A stretch of 64,000 bases of DNA. Source: Bacteroidota bacterium (GTDB taxonomy: Bacteria > Bacteroidota > Bacteroidia > Chitinophagales > BACL12). The notes under the pieces are model-generated. The model saw nothing but the letters and a program-made list of their open reading frames with translations, was not told the DNA's origin and made no database searches. Position 1 is the first letter of the stretch, and every line of letters begins with the position of its first letter. The DNA is taken from the NCBI GenBank assembly GCA_016706255.1, contig JADJJZ010000003.1, forward strand, positions 840,501 to 904,500, given 5' to 3'. This document shows positions 55,491 to 62,467 of this stretch, one piece after another. The position numbers were made by a program, and so were the translations under genes.

Positions 55491-56732
55491 ATGAAAAGTA
55501 TAAAAACAATTATCCGCAACAAAACCACAAAAGTAGACGGCACAGCTCCGATCTACTTTCAGTATTCTTATGACCGTGAAAAAAGAACATTATTAAAGAC
55601 AGGAAAATACATAGAACCTGCTTTTTGGAGTGAAGACAAACAAAAGGTAAAACCCTCTCATCCTGCCGAAGAACAAATAAATGATTTTTTGAAATCTCAG
55701 AAATTAAAACTGGAAAAAATTATAGATGATGCTCTGATGCTAAAGCAAGATCCTACCATAAACTTTGTAATTGAAAAGTATAAAACAGATGTATTATTAA
55801 ATGCTCCTAAAGTGAATGGCTTTTACGATATACTTGACCAATATGTTGAAACAGCTAAATCAAGAATATCAAAAGGTATAATTTCGGACTATGGAACTTT
55901 AAAACAATACTTACAGGATTTTGAAGAGTTTAACAAAACTACAGTGTCTTTTGCAACAATTACAAAGCCTTCAACCTATGATGATTTCCTGACCTACCTG
56001 AAAACAGAAGTAAAAAATCAAAGAGGCGGCAAAGGCCTGAAAATTAATTCCGTTGGCAAACACGCAAAAAACCTGAAAGCATTCTTGAATAATTGTATAC
56101 GCCGCGAAATTATTCCGCATACCGACCTCCGATTTATGAAAAAACTCAGTGAAAAAGCTTTTTCCGTTTATCTGAATGAAGCAGAACTGGAACGTTTACA
56201 TAAATTTGACCTCAGCAAAAAACCGGAAAAAGAAATTATCCGTGACCTCTTCCTGATTGGTGCAGAAACCGGATTGCGTTTTTCCGATTACTCACGGCTA
56301 TCTAAAAACCACCTAAAAGAGAATTTTATCCGCATCAGCACCATCAAAACGCAGGACATGGTAGTTATTCCTATCTCAGCCCGTTTAAAGTCCGTATTGA
56401 GCAAATATGAAGATCATTCTGTATTCCAGATAACCAACCAATACTTTAACCGGGAACTAAAAGAAATACTCAAACTGGCCGACTTTACCGAAAAAGTAGT
56501 AATCCCCACAAAAAAAGGAACCAAGACCATTGAGAAGACTTTCGAAAAATGGGAATTAGTATCTTCGCATACTTGCAGGCGGTCATTTTGCACCAATCAA
56601 TTTTTGAAGGGAGTGCCTTCATTGTTGATACGCAAGATCAGCGGACATAAGACAGAAAAGGCTTTTTTGGAATATATAAAGGTGGATGAGGAGTTGGCGG
56701 CGAAAGAGATGATGAAGTATTGGAATATGTGA
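55491..56732 (+). CDS. Tyrosine-type site-specific integrase (CTnDOT-like, Bacteroidota)
   Basis: A 413-residue tyrosine recombinase from the Met at 55491 (an ATG at 55479 gives four more residues). Domain order: an arm-binding N-terminus (SIKTIIRNKTTKVDGTAPIY, PAFWSEDKQKV), a SAM-like core-binding domain (about residues 100-215) and the catalytic domain. Catalytic residues are R263 in GLRFSDYSRL, H360 and R363 in HTCRRSF, H386 in SGHKTE and the nucleophile Y395 in FLEYIKV. All are present, so it is probably active. It cuts and rejoins DNA at an attachment site through a covalent Tyr-DNA intermediate. The gene heads an array in which four more copies of its 3-prime portion occur between unrelated small genes. 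No excisionase or transfer gene is nearby. Confidence 0.92.
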   Translation: MKSIKTIIRNKTTKVDGTAPIYFQYSYDREKRTLLKTGKYIEPAFWSEDKQKVKPSHPAEEQINDFLKSQKLKLEKIIDDALMLKQDPTINFVIEKYKTDVLLNAPKVNGFYDILDQYVETAKSRISKGIISDYGTLKQYLQDFEEFNKTTVSFATITKPSTYDDFLTYLKTEVKNQRGGKGLKINSVGKHAKNLKAFLNNCIRREIIPHTDLRFMKKLSEKAFSVYLNEAELERLHKFDLSKKPEKEIIRDLFLIGAETGLRFSDYSRLSKNHLKENFIRISTIKTQDMVVIPISARLKSVLSKYEDHSVFQITNQYFNRELKEILKLADFTEKVVIPTKKGTKTIEKTFEKWELVSSHTCRRSFCTNQFLKGVPSLLIRKISGHKTEKAFLEYIKVDEELAAKEMMKYWNM

Positions 56733-56832
56733 CGCGGACTTTAATAGACAAATCCATTTAAACGGAATTAAATGCTCTATCACATGGGGGCAATTTGTTA
56801 AATGGTGTAGTTAAAACCATAAATATAAAAAA

Positions 56833-56990
56833 ATGAAGAATCCTACACTAATTAGAAAGAATAAAAAAGGAAATATTACCTTAAAGAATATTTTATGGGT
56901 TGATGGTAGTAATTTTCTCTAGTTTGAGTATGGGATTCAAAAAGGAGAAATAACAGAATTATCACCTGCATTATACCGGACAATGTATAA
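56833..56990 (+). pseudogene. Decayed small ORF (cargo remnant)
   Basis: From ATG 56833 the frame reads 29 residues (MKNPTLIRKNKKGNITLKNI and LWVDGSNFL), then a TAG at 56920-56922, after which the same frame continues in a protein-like way (FEYGIQKGEITELSPALYR) into the integrase remnant. One nonsense change explains the break. No family was recognised. Confidence 0.4.
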
Positions 56991-57090
56991 AAGACGAAAG
57001 ATTTGCGGGTAGCAGACGGATAAGGAGTGTTAGAATATATAAAAAGGAATGCCGAGTTGCTGAAAAGGGGATGATGCGATATTGAAATTA
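56990..57090 (+). pseudogene. Degenerate copy of integrase 3-prime end (tail copy 2)
   Basis: About 100 nt align with the end of the integrase gene (about 56625-56725) from the segment encoding RKISGHKTEKAFLEYI to the terminal KYW, with many substitutions and at least one gap. Landmarks kept are TTAGAATATATAAAAAGG against TTGGAATATATAAAGGTGG and GGGGATGATGCGATATTG against GAGATGATGAAGTATTGG. Several stops make it noncoding. It is the oldest-looking of the remnants next to the intact gene. Confidence 0.7.
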
Positions 57091-57235
57091 TGAAAACTAC
57101 TTAATTTATCCTAGCTAATAATTTTATAGCTTTTGCATACTTCCTTTAATTTGATTCCAATTCATCATAATTTCTCCATTTTGCTCAGATTTATAATCAA
57201 AAATATGAGTTTTGAGCAATTTGGTAGAATTTTTA

Positions 57236-57267
57236 TTTGTTTTTTCACCTATTTTATAATATTTTTG
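57236..57267 (+). promoter_or_regulatory. Promoter of the 57325 T9SS cargo gene
   Basis: TTTG at 57236-57239, a 20-bp spacer, TATTTTTG at 57260-57267: both consensus boxes at proper spacing, giving a leader of about 55 nt. The cargo gene thus has its own promoter and does not depend on integrase transcription. Confidence 0.65.
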
Positions 57268-57324
57268 CTAACCTGACTTGAATTTCAAAAGAAGAGGAAT
57301 TAAATTAATAACCAATTACATGCT

Positions 57325-58644
57325 ATGAAAACAATCAATATACTATTATTATTGCTACTCTCAAACTGGAGTTTTTCGCAAATTACACTAGATTATTATT
57401 TGGAATGTATCCCTTGCGCACCAGCTGCTGGGGATGCGACATTAAGGTATTCAGATCAGAATACAGGTGCAATAATTGGGACATTTACTTCAACTGAATG
57501 TTACCTGGATATTAAGGGAATATTGCTACTTGAAGAAGGAGAAATTATCATTCCACTACAACCACCAATACTTTATTATGCAGAAGACTTTATTATCAGT
57601 GACCTGGTAAAATATGATGATAAAATGATTGCCTCAGGCAGTGTTGGTATACAATTTATTGACTCGTGGTCAAACCTTGATGGTTTATATGTGGAAGTCC
57701 AGAATATGGATATGGAGCTTGATGATATTCAGTTAGCAGTTGACACAACACATAACCTTCTTTATTTCGGAGGTGGACAAATTGAAAGTGTGAATGGTTT
57801 TGAAGAGAATGTTTTCTTTGGTTATTATGATGGTGATTCGGTTTATTTAGTAGATGTTCCGTTTTCTGAAGAATATGGAATGACCAGTATGGTTGTCCCT
57901 GAACCTGGGTTGGTATGGTTTGTTTCTTCTGGAGTAGGTGGGGGTATTTATGAATATAACTATTCTACTGATGAACTTATTGAAATCGATGATCCACTTA
58001 ATATTATTATTCCTAATTACCTTAAATTCACTGAGAAAATGTCGGACGGATACATATATGCATATGGTTGGAATTTAGAAGATGGTATGACCTATATTGC
58101 AAGGTATCAGGATGGTGTTTGGAGTGAGCCTATAGCAACGTTTGGAGTCGATTTAATAGATGGTGGGAATGGAATTATCTATGCCAGCGGATGCTTGGAC
58201 TATGACTGTCTAAATAATTTCGGGATATTTAATTATCCCGTGCTAATTCCGGCAGAACTTCAAAATGCTTCCCTAAGTGGATATATAGAAGGGTTGGTGC
58301 AAAATGATGAGTTATTTATTCTAGGGCCTTTACATGTGACAAGTGATTGCTCTTGGTTTGGAAAATTCTCCTTGGATAATCCGCTTACTATTTTTGAAGA
58401 TTATTCGAATCCTATTTCCGTTTATCCAAATCCTGTAAAAAACGGATTTACTTTTGATCTTCCTCAGATTTTTACCGAAGAAAAAGTTTACGTGGAAGTC
58501 ATAGATCAATTTGGAAAAAAAGTAACAGATTTAGTATATGTAGAAAATGATTTCATTAATATGGAAAAAGTTTCCAATGGAATTTACTGTTTAATAATCC
58601 AAACTTCTACAAAAGTATTTTATTCAAAATTTGTAAAAATTTAA
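57325..58644 (+). CDS. T9SS type A secreted protein inside the integrase array
   Basis: A 439-residue exported protein. The signal peptide is MKTINILLLLLLSNWSFS. The mature part is acidic with propeller-like repeats (VKYDDKMIASGSVGIQFID, DTTHNLLYFGGGQIESVNG, DGYIYAYGWNLEDGMTYIA), and the C-terminus is a T9SS type A sorting domain (ISVYPNPVKNGFTFDLP, IDQFGKKVTDLVYVEN, VFYSKFVKI). It sits between integrase-tail copies at 56990 and 59171 with its own promoter, so it looks like a mobile cargo gene that uses the host type IX machinery. Ligand or activity is unknown. Two Cys in the opening segment (LECIPCAP) are unusual for this group and may form a disulfide. Confidence 0.85.
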   Translation: MKTINILLLLLLSNWSFSQITLDYYLECIPCAPAAGDATLRYSDQNTGAIIGTFTSTECYLDIKGILLLEEGEIIIPLQPPILYYAEDFIISDLVKYDDKMIASGSVGIQFIDSWSNLDGLYVEVQNMDMELDDIQLAVDTTHNLLYFGGGQIESVNGFEENVFFGYYDGDSVYLVDVPFSEEYGMTSMVVPEPGLVWFVSSGVGGGIYEYNYSTDELIEIDDPLNIIIPNYLKFTEKMSDGYIYAYGWNLEDGMTYIARYQDGVWSEPIATFGVDLIDGGNGIIYASGCLDYDCLNNFGIFNYPVLIPAELQNASLSGYIEGLVQNDELFILGPLHVTSDCSWFGKFSLDNPLTIFEDYSNPISVYPNPVKNGFTFDLPQIFTEEKVYVEVIDQFGKKVTDLVYVENDFINMEKVSNGIYCLIIQTSTKVFYSKFVKI

Positions 58645-59165
58645 TATAGTGGTAAAAATGCAAGTAGGTAAGTGCCGATGAAAATTAACGTCGCTAAATA
58701 TTTGTTGTATTTCAGTTAAAAGTTGGTGCAATTCGCGTAAAGAGGCTGAAAATCACCTGAGCGCCCTTAAATCGGCTGATGCGGCGCTTCGCAATTCGTC
58801 CCTATTAAAAAATATTCTTGTTTAAACTAAATTATTATGAGAAGATCACAGGTTGGAATGTACGTTTAAAGCGCAATGTTACTTTCAAATTTTTGCCTAT
58901 TACGCTACTTGCAAACGGGCAATACTAGCCAGACGAGGAAATATTTGGCAATATTGGGATTTTTAATAAGGCTTCAGAGATTTCTTCATTAATTCCGGAT
59001 GAAGAAATTATAAACCTTCCTTAGAATCAAATATTAATGATCCCAAATTTTATCAACTATTCTTTTCAATATATTCTATAGTTAACTAAAATTATATTTT
59101 GCAAAATCAAATTCAGTCAACTTCGGATCAATTATTTTTGTTTCATCATAATTGATGTTGTAAAG
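58645..59165. other. 521-bp accessory intergenic region with ORF remnants
   Basis: No intact gene. A short coding-like plus-strand stretch (EIFGNIGIFNKASEISSLIP, ending in TAG at about 59025) and the minus-strand fragment at 59082-59177 suggest decayed genes. TTTCTTCAT/ATGAAGAAA (58981-58989 and 58999-59007) forms a 9-bp hairpin. The remainder shows nothing recognisable. Confidence 0.45.
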
Positions 59166-59177
59166 ATGATATGCCAT
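59082..59177 (-). pseudogene. Truncated minus-strand ORF abutting integrase-tail copy 3
   Basis: On the minus strand, an ATG at 59177 opens a 31-codon frame (MAYHLYNINYDETKIIDPKL, then TEFDFAKYNFS) with protein-like composition ending at TAA 59082. Its start overlaps the left edge of the integrase remnant by about 7 bp. It could be the surviving start of a longer gene or a small ORF. Function is unknown. Confidence 0.35.
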
Positions 59178-59495
59178 TACTTTAACCGGGAACTCAAAGA
59201 AATCCTAAAGCTGTCCGAATTTACAGAAAAAGTAGTGATACCTACAAAAAAAGGAACCAAGACCATTGAAAAGACTTTCGAAAAGTGGGAGTTGGTATCT
59301 TCTCATACTTGTAGAAGGTCTTTTTGCACAAATCAATTTCTTAGGGGAGTACCCTCATTATTGATGCGCAAGATTAGCGGGCATAAGACAGAGAAGGCGT
59401 TTTTGGAGTACATAAAGGTGGATGAGGAATTAGCGGCGAAGGAGGTGATGAAATATTCGGACTTAACGGCAAATAATTCAATTCGGGTAAAATAA
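59166..59495 (+). pseudogene. Integrase 3-prime fragment (tail copy 3)
   Basis: An open frame of 109 residues matching the last third of the integrase catalytic domain: YFNRELKEILKLSEFTEKVV, HTCRRSFCTNQFLRG, SGHKTEKAFLEYIKVDEELA. Over the 92-codon common segment about six residues differ from the 55491 gene, but many codons differ synonymously. The first catalytic Arg and the whole N-terminal half are missing, so it cannot act alone. Homology begins abruptly at about 59171 and ends at about 59460, after the codon matching the end of the intact gene; the frame then runs 11 more codons into unrelated sequence. Confidence 0.88.
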
Positions 59496-59809
59496 TAAGA
59501 TCTTTGTTAACTTTAATTTAGTTATTCTCTATTTTATCGTGTCTAAATTGTTGTAAATCCCTTTTAATATTTGAATAACCCACACAATCATAATAAATTA
59601 GGAATATAAAATTCCAAATTTGAAAATTGCAATCAGGTATGTATACCACTAAAAAACGAGGTTTTCTAACAGTCAGGCTAGGAAGTGTAAAAATATGGAT
59701 AGCAACCCCGGGAACAATCGGAAAAACAAGATCAAAAGAATTGAACGGTTGGGAGTTATGTTTTATATAAAATCTTATTTAATTTTACCGAAATTACAAA
59801 ATACAAAAA
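59496..59809. other. AT-rich intergenic region with a possible 43-codon ORF
   Basis: The stretch is AT-rich. A plus-strand frame from ATG 59639 to TAA 59770 encodes 43 residues (MYTTKKRGFLTVRLGSVKIW, then IATPGTIGKTRSKELNGWEL), with mildly protein-like composition but no recognised family or clear start signal. Nothing else was found. Confidence 0.3.
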
Positions 59810-60097
59810 ATGGTAATAATTGAATTTAAGCGAGGAGATTTGTTGAAAAGTTTCGAAGATAACCTTAGTATCAAAGGAATTTCTTTGGATGCTGAATCTA
59901 TTGAGCAATGTTTAATTCGAATTACCCAAATATTAGGAATGGAAGATGTTTCATTTATTATTAGACCTGAACCTTCAATCTATGATAAAGGAGTAATTCC
60001 TATTAGATTTACACGAAGGTCAAGATTTTCGGACAATGCCTTTTTCGAAGACCTAAAAAAGTTATCTGATTTTATTAATAATCAAGGCAATAGTTAG
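59810..60097 (+). CDS. Small hypothetical protein in the integrase array
   Basis: A 95-residue cytoplasmic protein (MVIIEFKRGDLLKSFEDNLS, AESIEQCLIRITQILGMEDV, SFIIRPEPSIYDKGVIPIRF) with mixed helix and strand composition and no signal peptide. I do not recognise a family. The ATG follows an A-rich stretch. It lies between integrase-tail copies 3 and 4 and has the same direction as the integrase. The coding potential looks real: balanced composition and a normal stop. It may be an antitoxin-like or immunity-like accessory protein, but that is only a guess from context. Confidence 0.55.
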   Translation: MVIIEFKRGDLLKSFEDNLSIKGISLDAESIEQCLIRITQILGMEDVSFIIRPEPSIYDKGVIPIRFTRRSRFSDNAFFEDLKKLSDFINNQGNS

Positions 60098-60136
60098 TTT
60101 TTATATCTCTAAGAAATAAGATTATTTATAAAATAA

Positions 60137-60462
60137 ATAGGAAGATGGACTACTGGAACTATTACAATCGGCGGAGCCTTAAAACTTCGGTTGAAGGAGC
60201 TTAAAACATTATTTGACTACCTACCATTTTAGATTTCTGCTTCAAAGAAGACACCTCATTAGTATGCCACTATGGATATTTAAAATCCGGGCAAATCAAA
60301 TCTGGTAGAATAAATTTAAGTCCAAGTATGGAAAAGGTAGGCAGCATTGATCTAACTGTGAAAATGGCGACTGATTTTCCTTACCTTGAATTTAATCACC
60401 ATTCAAACGGAACTCCAATAAATTATCGAGTTAATTGCAGTATGACCGAAATATTCAGTTAA
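60137..60462 (+). pseudogene. Decayed hypothetical gene (frameshifted cargo)
   Basis: Two protein-like frames overlap. The first reads GRWTTGTITIGGALKLRLKE and LKTLFDYLPF to a TAG at about 60229-60231. The second, open from 60217 to TAA 60462, reads LDFCFKEDTSLVCHYGYLKS, GQIKSGRINLSPSMEKVGSI and DLTVKMATDFPYLEFNHHSN. Together they look like one beta-rich protein broken by a single indel near 60220. No start codon is in frame with the first part. No family was recognised. Confidence 0.5.
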
Positions 60463-60526
60463 TTAAGTTTCAAAAATTTCAAACTCTGGTAAAGGAATTG
60501 TACGTAATTCGCTTGCTCTAAAACCG

Positions 60527-60856
60527 GACCATTCCGTTTTCCAGATCAGCAATCAATATTATAACCGGGAACTCAATGAAATATTGAAACTGGCAGATTT
60601 TACCGAAAAGGTTGTGATCCCGACTAAAAAAGGAACCAAGACCATTGAAAAGACCTTCGAAAAGTAGGAGTTGGTTTCTTCGCATACCTGCAGGCGGTCG
60701 TTTTGCACAAACCAATTTTTAAAAGGTGTACCTTCGTTATTGATACGTAAGATTAGTGGACATAAGACGGAGAAAGCGTTTTTGGAGTATATAAAGGTGG
60801 ATGAGGAGTTGGCGGCGAAGGAGATGATGAAGTATTGGCAGAATATATCTAATTGA
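60527..60856 (+). pseudogene. Integrase 3-prime fragment with nonsense codon (tail copy 4)
   Basis: Homology to the integrase starts near DHSVFQI (about 60527) and runs to the end of the gene. Of 92 comparable codons I count 36 that differ from the intact gene: 34 synonymous, one Lys-to-Asn and one Trp-to-stop (TAG 60665-60667). The last 19 codons are nearly identical at the DNA level (2 differences in 57 nt). After KYW the sequence diverges from every other copy. The HxxR, second His and Tyr motifs are present, but the first Arg domain is missing. Confidence 0.88.
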
Positions 60857-60947
60857 CAATTTTGAAATGATTGTAATCAAATAAAAATACAAGAAGTTAA
60901 ATTATGTATTATATTTTTTATGAACAGGCGATGAAAAAATCAATGCC

Positions 60948-61640
60948 ATGAAACTTTTTAAGATTATATTCTTTATCATATTTATACTTATGCTAGGCTC
61001 CCAACTAAAAGTGAGGTATGATGAAAAAAGAAATCAGATAGAAGCTGCAAATGCCTACAAAGTTAATTTGAATGCGTGTATTTACTCTCCATTTACTAAA
61101 TTAAATCCTCCTTATTTCCAAGGCACTGAAGGTTATATAAAGCCGAATAGGTCTGACAACGAAAGGGACCATATTTATCCTCGGAAAATTAAAACATATA
61201 CCCAGATCGGTCCGAATAAATATCGTGCAACCAGTTTTACATTAAATGAAAGAATCCCTGTTAAAGTAATTGATGAAAATATCACAACAAACTATCTTGG
61301 GCATTATGGATATTTAACTGTTCAATGCCTTGATACACTTCAGGATAAATTATTTATAATTTCAGATAAGTCATTTTCCGCTATACGATATTGGGAATGC
61401 CCTTTTACTAAAGCTATCTTACAGGCGCCGACACTTGCTAAATTAAAACTAGGGGCGGAACCACCATTATATGAGGGTGAATGGGTGAACTTAAGTGAGA
61501 AAGCCGTTATAATTTGTGTCAGGGTTTATGGAACTAATGATAAATATGTTGAAGGATATATCTATGATCCACAGAGTAAAATTAATTACTCTCATTCAAT
61601 TAATATAAATACAGATATTTTAATTCCATTAGAATATTAG
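60948..61640 (+). CDS. Hypothetical secreted or membrane-anchored protein in the integrase array
   Basis: A 230-residue protein with an N-terminal hydrophobic segment (MKLFKIIFFIIFILMLGSQL) that is either an uncleaved signal anchor or a signal peptide. The remainder is soluble, rich in Tyr, Asn and Lys, with strands such as YRATSFTLNERIPVKVIDEN, YGYLTVQCLDTLQDKLFIIS and KAVIICVRVYGTNDKYVEGY. No known domain was recognised. It lies between integrase-tail copies 4 and 5, in the same direction as the integrase, and is the largest intact cargo gene after the T9SS gene. A TATATTTTTT stretch upstream at about 60912 may belong to a promoter, but the match is weak. Confidence 0.65.
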   Translation: MKLFKIIFFIIFILMLGSQLKVRYDEKRNQIEAANAYKVNLNACIYSPFTKLNPPYFQGTEGYIKPNRSDNERDHIYPRKIKTYTQIGPNKYRATSFTLNERIPVKVIDENITTNYLGHYGYLTVQCLDTLQDKLFIISDKSFSAIRYWECPFTKAILQAPTLAKLKLGAEPPLYEGEWVNLSEKAVIICVRVYGTNDKYVEGYIYDPQSKINYSHSININTDILIPLEY

Positions 61641-61698
61641 ATTGAAAATAATTAAACTTTGGTATTTTATTAATCGCCTAGAATAAGCAATATTTATT

Positions 61699-61780
61699 TG
61701 AGGTTGATTTAACAAACCAATTTCAAAAATGTTCGCCTTCGCTGTGAATTCGTAGGGTCATGGGACATTAAACGGTGGAT
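61699..61780 (+). pseudogene. Highly degenerate integrase 3-prime remnant (tail copy 5)
   Basis: About 80 nt align with the integrase region encoding RRSFCTNQFLKGVPSLLIRK to SGHKTE. Landmarks are ACAAACCAATTTC against ACAAACCAATTTT and TCGCCTTCGCTGTGAATTCG against TACCTTCGTTATTGATACG, then GGGACATTAAACGG against GGACATAAGACGG. It has many changes and no open frame. It closes the array on the right. Confidence 0.6.
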
Positions 61781-61900
61781 ACTAGTTGGGAAAAAAATTA
61801 AGTTTATTAATTTTAATCTTTTATATTAAAATCACTATATAAAATTTACGTCCATTACCACCGGGATTCTGCAATATGAAAACTACAGAATAAGTTGAAT

Positions 61901-62431
61901 TTAATTTATTAATATAAAGTTTTTAAAGTTTCGATATAAATCTTCGTTTATATGATTTAGCCTTAATAATCTATCAAGAAGTTCCAGATAATGGGTATAA
62001 AACTCATATCCTGCATGTCCACTTTTTTTAATATCTCCCAATGTAAAGGTTCTCCCTACTAAATAAACTTTATGAATTAATTTATGCATTAAATCCCAAT
62101 GCGAATAACCCTGAATATCATATCGTTTAACAACCCCTTCACTGTCCTTAATATCAATGCGCATATTAAAAGGCAGGCCATTGATTACCCAAAACTCTTC
62201 ACTACTAAGTACTAAAACGGTATCCCTGATTGTAAATTGAATCCCATTTCCAATTACGTCAAGGAATTCATATTTGTAATATGAATATAAATTTCCCGCT
62301 TGCGATTGATTTGTTTGATGATGCACTCTTTTTAAAACACAGAATATGTCCTCAGGCAAAGTGTTTGGAATAAAATCTTTTAATTGCTCAACTCCGAGTT
62401 TCTTAGTTATTTTGTAGAATTCATCTTTCAT
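61901..62431 (-). CDS. Hypothetical protein downstream of the helicase gene
   Basis: A 176-residue cytoplasmic protein of unrecognised family. It has a mixed beta-alpha pattern: LYSYYKYEFLDVIGNGIQFT, IRDTVLVLSSEEFWVINGLP, then a helical C-terminus with HWDLMHKLIHKVYLVGRTFT and HYLELLDRLLRLNHINEDLY. There is no signal peptide or transmembrane segment. It starts 36 bp after the helicase stop on the same strand and is probably co-transcribed. A nucleic-acid or partner role is possible only by association with the helicase. Confidence 0.65.
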   Translation of the reverse strand: MKDEFYKITKKLGVEQLKDFIPNTLPEDIFCVLKRVHHQTNQSQAGNLYSYYKYEFLDVIGNGIQFTIRDTVLVLSSEEFWVINGLPFNMRIDIKDSEGVVKRYDIQGYSHWDLMHKLIHKVYLVGRTFTLGDIKKSGHAGYEFYTHYLELLDRLLRLNHINEDLYRNFKNFILIN

Positions 62432-62467
62432 TGTTTGTTTTTTAAATTTTAGTTATTAAATATAATG

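Larger units (their letters stand above)
56733..57235. other. Accessory intergenic region with decayed ORF and integrase-tail remnant
   Basis: No intact gene lies between the integrase stop and the promoter of the 57325 gene. The stretch contains a decayed ORF (56833-56990) that runs into a degenerate integrase 3-prime copy (to about 57090); 57090-57235 is AT-rich with no structure that I can support. Confidence 0.6.

Noticed and set aside
56941..57090. Insertion sequence ends
   Set aside because: No terminal inverted repeats or target duplications flank the integrase remnants, and no transposase is present.
60671..60856. A short integrase-like gene starting after the nonsense codon
   Set aside because: It is only the end of a truncated catalytic domain that lacks the first Arg and any own start signal; described as part of a pseudogene.
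56733..61780. Classical integron with attC sites
   Set aside because: The recombinase is CTnDOT-like rather than IntI, and I see no attC-type imperfect palindromes at cargo ends; the only repeated element is the integrase tail.
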